DNA of 34,270 nt from CAIVAT01 sp037137455 (lineage in GTDB: Bacteria > Bacteroidota > Bacteroidia > Bacteroidales > FEN-979). The notes beneath the pieces are model-generated. The model saw only the letters and a program-made list of their open reading frames with translations, was not told the DNA's origin and did not search any database. Position 1 is the stretch's first letter. Each line of letters opens with the position of its first letter. A program made the position numbers and the translations under genes. Shown in pieces: positions 31,636 through 34,270 of the stretch. The stretch covers positions 1 to 34,270 of the forward strand of contig JBAXKG010000027.1 in the NCBI GenBank assembly GCA_037137455.1, given 5' to 3'.

Positions 31636-33978
31636 CTAAAATTCAATTTTGTAGCTTATCAGCGGCAGGATCCCGATTGAGATTGACTTCTCAACCGATT
31701 GGTTAAAATCATTGTAAATATACCCTGTCGGAGGCTTCTGGTTTAACAGGTTTTTAATCTGAAGAGCCCAAATGCCAGAGAATTTTTTATGGTTGGTACG
31801 ATAGGTCAGAGTGAAATCGAGATAACAAAAGGCGGGAAGCCTTGGAAAATAAGCCTGTGAGTCATCCAGTACCTCACGATGTTGTAGTTTTGATTCGTCA
31901 AGGTCGATGGGAACATAATATTCCCCACCGGTCACTGAAACTTTCAGGTTCACCCCCAGGATGTTTTTCTTCCGGATGGTCCACTCCTTCCCGCCAAGGA
32001 GATTAACTACGAAATTTGAGTTGAAGCGTGTATTCCGCTCAATCCCATCTCCTGCTTTGTATTTCGAATCAAACAAAGAAACTGTGACCAGATAATAGTA
32101 TTGACGGGTAAGAAACTTCTCGAGAGTAATGTCAATCCCTGCATTGCGTCCGGTGCCGTTGTTCACAAGGGTATCATTATAATAGCCCCCGTTGCTGTTT
32201 ATAAGTGAATAGTAGCTGCCTGGCATGACCGGAATATTATACAGGTATTGATAATATCCCTCAACTTTTAGCCTTAGATCGTGGAGGATAAGAAAATCGT
32301 AGCCAAGAACAAAATGATGTGCCCGGCTGAAATCTAGAGCCTTATTAGGCTGGACAGAAATTTCGGGGCTGAGCTGAATTTCGGCAAGATAAACACCTAC
32401 ATCTTCCGACTGTGAATGTTTGCCATAGCCCAGGCTTAAGGCATGTTTCGGAGCAAACTGCCATCGAACGGCCAGCCGGGGCTCAATGGAATAATGTTGG
32501 TTCAGCAGGAAATACTGAAAATATAGCCCGGCATTGACTGAAAAATTATTGGTTATATCAAACTTTGATTCGCTGAAAGCGTTCAGCAGGTCGCTGTTTC
32601 CGTTTCCCTGGTTAACCTGTGAAAAAATGCCCGAAAAGGGATTTACCGTTTTGATATTGCTGTTATAATAGAGCCTGACAAACCCGATACCACTGCGGTT
32701 TGTGTGCTTTCGTCCGAATTTGTGATTAAGCAATGTACTGATTGTAAAACGATAGTTGTCCTGAATTATATCATCTTGCGGCTGAAGTTGGTAAGAAGGC
32801 GAAAGAAAGGCGTTTTCGGCCCGGATATAATTATAGGTACATGAAAGGAATGAGCGGAGATAGGTTCGCCTGGAAAGATTGACCTGGTGCACCAATGCCA
32901 GGGCTGCCATCCTGTTGTTCAGCGATGATTTTGAGCGGTCTTCCAGGGTATTCCATTGCGTGGAATCTTCAACCGGGATGGATTGTATAAAGGAGGTACC
33001 ACCAATTCCGACAATTGAGAAGGTTCCCGCTTTTTTGGTCGGAAGATTAATTTTAAAAGAAATATCCTGGAAAGAGGGGATCCTGTTTTTCATACCCGGG
33101 TCGATATACTGCAGAAATGCCAATATGGAATACCGGTAATTAAAAAGAAAGGATGCTGGTTTATCACGTATAAATGGACCTTCGGCTGAGACATCCAGTC
33201 CCTGTAACCCAAGCTGAACAGCGAATTCGTACTTTGAGTTGTTGCCATTGCGAAAACGCATATCAAACACCCCCGAAAGGGCATTGCCGTATTCAGCAGG
33301 AAATGCTGCCGTGTAAAAATCAGAATTGCCCAGCACCTGGCTGCTGAACATGGTAAATCCGCCACCGGAAGTTCCCACATAAGCAAAATGGTTAGGGTTG
33401 GGTATATCCATCCCATCGACCCTCCACAACAAACCCTTTGGTGAATTCCCACGGATGATGATCTCATTTGAGCTGACTTCGGGATTACCAGCAACGCCGG
33501 CAAAATTGGAGACTGCACGCATGGGATCATCGACCGATCCGGCATAACGGCGGCTCTCCTCAACGGAAAAGGAACGGGCGCTGACAATCGCCATGACATT
33601 GACCGGCCGGTCCTTATCAACAGTAGCTTTGACCTCTACCTCTTTTGACTGAATTATATCCTCTTCAAGTTCAAAGGCAAGTATTGTCTCCTTTCCGGAA
33701 CTTACAAGTATTTCAGGCCTCATCACCGGTTTATAACCTATATAACTTACCTGTATTGATTTGCGGCCTACCGGCACCTTCTCAAGCCTGAAGTTTCCAT
33801 TTGTATCGCTTGTTGCACCAATAAGTGGTTGGGAGTTCACAACAATTATATTGGCCCCGGGAAGCCCCAGCCTTGTATCTGCATCGATTACTCTTCCGCG
33901 GACCGTTTGCGTGATCGTCTGCGAATAAAGGGAGACTGCAAACAGGATGAAGTATATAATGACCCAGAATGGTTTCAT
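31636..33978 (-). CDS. TonB-dependent outer-membrane receptor with carboxypeptidase-like regulatory domain
   Basis: A 780-residue outer-membrane receptor. After a signal peptide (to about SLYSQ) comes a carboxypeptidase-D-like beta domain (VRGRVIDADTRLGLPGANI, GNFRLEKVPVGRKSIQVSYIGY). A plug domain follows (NEIIIRGNSPKGLLWRVDGM, PNPNHFAYVGTSGGGFTMFSS, AAFPAEYGNALSGVFDMRF), and then a long 22-strand-type barrel ending in SYKIEF with terminal Phe. No SusD gene lies next to it, so it is not a SusC/SusD pair, and no clue to the ligand (siderophore, vitamin, metal or peptide) is visible. If the cluster upstream works in metal respiration, metal uptake would be fitting, but nothing here shows that. 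Confidence 0.92.
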   Translation of the reverse strand: MKPFWVIIYFILFAVSLYSQTITQTVRGRVIDADTRLGLPGANIIVVNSQPLIGATSDTNGNFRLEKVPVGRKSIQVSYIGYKPVMRPEILVSSGKETILAFELEEDIIQSKEVEVKATVDKDRPVNVMAIVSARSFSVEESRRYAGSVDDPMRAVSNFAGVAGNPEVSSNEIIIRGNSPKGLLWRVDGMDIPNPNHFAYVGTSGGGFTMFSSQVLGNSDFYTAAFPAEYGNALSGVFDMRFRNGNNSKYEFAVQLGLQGLDVSAEGPFIRDKPASFLFNYRYSILAFLQYIDPGMKNRIPSFQDISFKINLPTKKAGTFSIVGIGGTSFIQSIPVEDSTQWNTLEDRSKSSLNNRMAALALVHQVNLSRRTYLRSFLSCTYNYIRAENAFLSPSYQLQPQDDIIQDNYRFTISTLLNHKFGRKHTNRSGIGFVRLYYNSNIKTVNPFSGIFSQVNQGNGNSDLLNAFSESKFDITNNFSVNAGLYFQYFLLNQHYSIEPRLAVRWQFAPKHALSLGYGKHSQSEDVGVYLAEIQLSPEISVQPNKALDFSRAHHFVLGYDFLILHDLRLKVEGYYQYLYNIPVMPGSYYSLINSNGGYYNDTLVNNGTGRNAGIDITLEKFLTRQYYYLVTVSLFDSKYKAGDGIERNTRFNSNFVVNLLGGKEWTIRKKNILGVNLKVSVTGGEYYVPIDLDESKLQHREVLDDSQAYFPRLPAFCYLDFTLTYRTNHKKFSGIWALQIKNLLNQKPPTGYIYNDFNQSVEKSISIGILPLISYKIEF

Positions 33979-34080
33979 AAAATCTGTGACGCGCGACGCA
34001 TGACAAGAAAAAATCGTAACGCGTAATTTCGTTTCTGTAAAATTACAAATCTTTGGGGTGCCCGAATGGAGAAGAAACGA

Positions 34081-34270
34081 TCAGTCTGAAATGAGCAAGG
34101 TTGGTGATAATATTGAAAAGATGAGTTCGTCAACAAATTGCCCATTCTTGAAAAGCGACTTTTCAAAACGGGCTTCCAGCTTCATTCCGGCCTTTTCGAG
34201 AACTCGTTGAGATGCCAGGTTTGATGCATAAGGTCGGGCAAAAATACGGTTGATATCAAAAGCGCTGAAA
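34081..34270 (-). CDS. GNAT-family N-acetyltransferase (C-terminal fragment, cut by window edge)
   Basis: The minus strand from the window edge reads about 63 residues: FSAFDINRIFARPYASNLAS, then QRVLEKAGMKLEARFEKSLF, ending KNGQFVDELIFSILSPTLLISD and a TGA at 34083-34081. The pattern RIFAxxxxxNxASxxVLEKAGMxxEAxxxxxxxKNGxxxDxxxFSI is the acetyl-CoA-binding end of RimJ/RimL-type GNAT acetyltransferases. Start and substrate are outside the window. It is followed on the same strand, after 102 bases, by the TonB-dependent receptor. Confidence 0.82.
   Translation of the reverse strand, partial: FSAFDINRIFARPYASNLASQRVLEKAGMKLEARFEKSLFKNGQFVDELIFSILSPTLLISD

Noticed and set aside
33090..33620. 176-residue open frame on the minus strand inside the TonB receptor gene
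   Set aside because: It is an alternate-frame reading of the plug/barrel region without a signal peptide or domain.

Overview
The window looks like a chromosomal segment of a Bacteroidota bacterium (probably class Bacteroidia or a relative, possibly an uncultured lineage). The signs are: several matches to the Bacteroidota -7 promoter consensus TAnnTTTG, starts without an obvious Shine-Dalgarno sequence, a short (322-residue) NuoG between nuoF and nuoH, and a TonB-dependent receptor with an N-terminal carboxypeptidase-like regulatory domain. I see no tRNA, rRNA, CRISPR array or insertion sequence. No gap between genes exceeds about 185 bases.

Region 1 (1-11760, minus strand). A fragment of an XRE-type regulator lies at the left edge with its own promoter. 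To its right is one long complex I operon, read right to left as nuoA-B-C-D-E-F-G-H-I-J-K-L-M. The proton-pumping subunit gene nuoN, normally last, is absent: a hairpin followed by a T-rich stretch directly after nuoM, and then the XRE gene, close the operon. nuoL carries an in-frame array of a tandem 8-base word, which could cause frameshifts by slippage.

Region 2 (11854-19301). Housekeeping genes: a CstA-family transporter (plus strand), then on the minus strand a SAM-dependent methyltransferase, a CorA-type Mg2+ channel, a GldA-like dehydrogenase, a membrane-anchored metallophosphoesterase and a lipoprotein with a PKD-like domain and a DNase I-fold endonuclease/exonuclease/phosphatase domain.

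Region 3 (19450-30101, plus strand). This is the most interesting part. A PQQ-type beta-propeller protein and a LolA-like periplasmic protein are followed by a tightly packed set: a five-helix, probably di-heme b-type membrane cytochrome; a membrane-anchored Fe-S/FAD oxidoreductase with unusual cluster motifs and domain order; a 20-heme c-type cytochrome; a 28-heme c-type cytochrome; and an outer-membrane beta-barrel ending in Phe. The last three genes overlap one another. A membrane-anchored OB-fold protein follows. Together they read as a porin-cytochrome conduit that could carry electrons from NAD(P)H and/or quinol in the inner membrane, across the periplasm and through the outer membrane to an extracellular acceptor (or the reverse). 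Complex I in region 1 could supply the quinol. This role is inferred from architecture; nothing in the window shows the direction of flow or the acceptor.

Region 4 (30114-34270, minus strand). An SDR-type NAD(P)-binding protein with a DUF2867-like C-terminus, a TonB-dependent receptor, and the C-terminal end of a GNAT acetyltransferase cut by the window edge.
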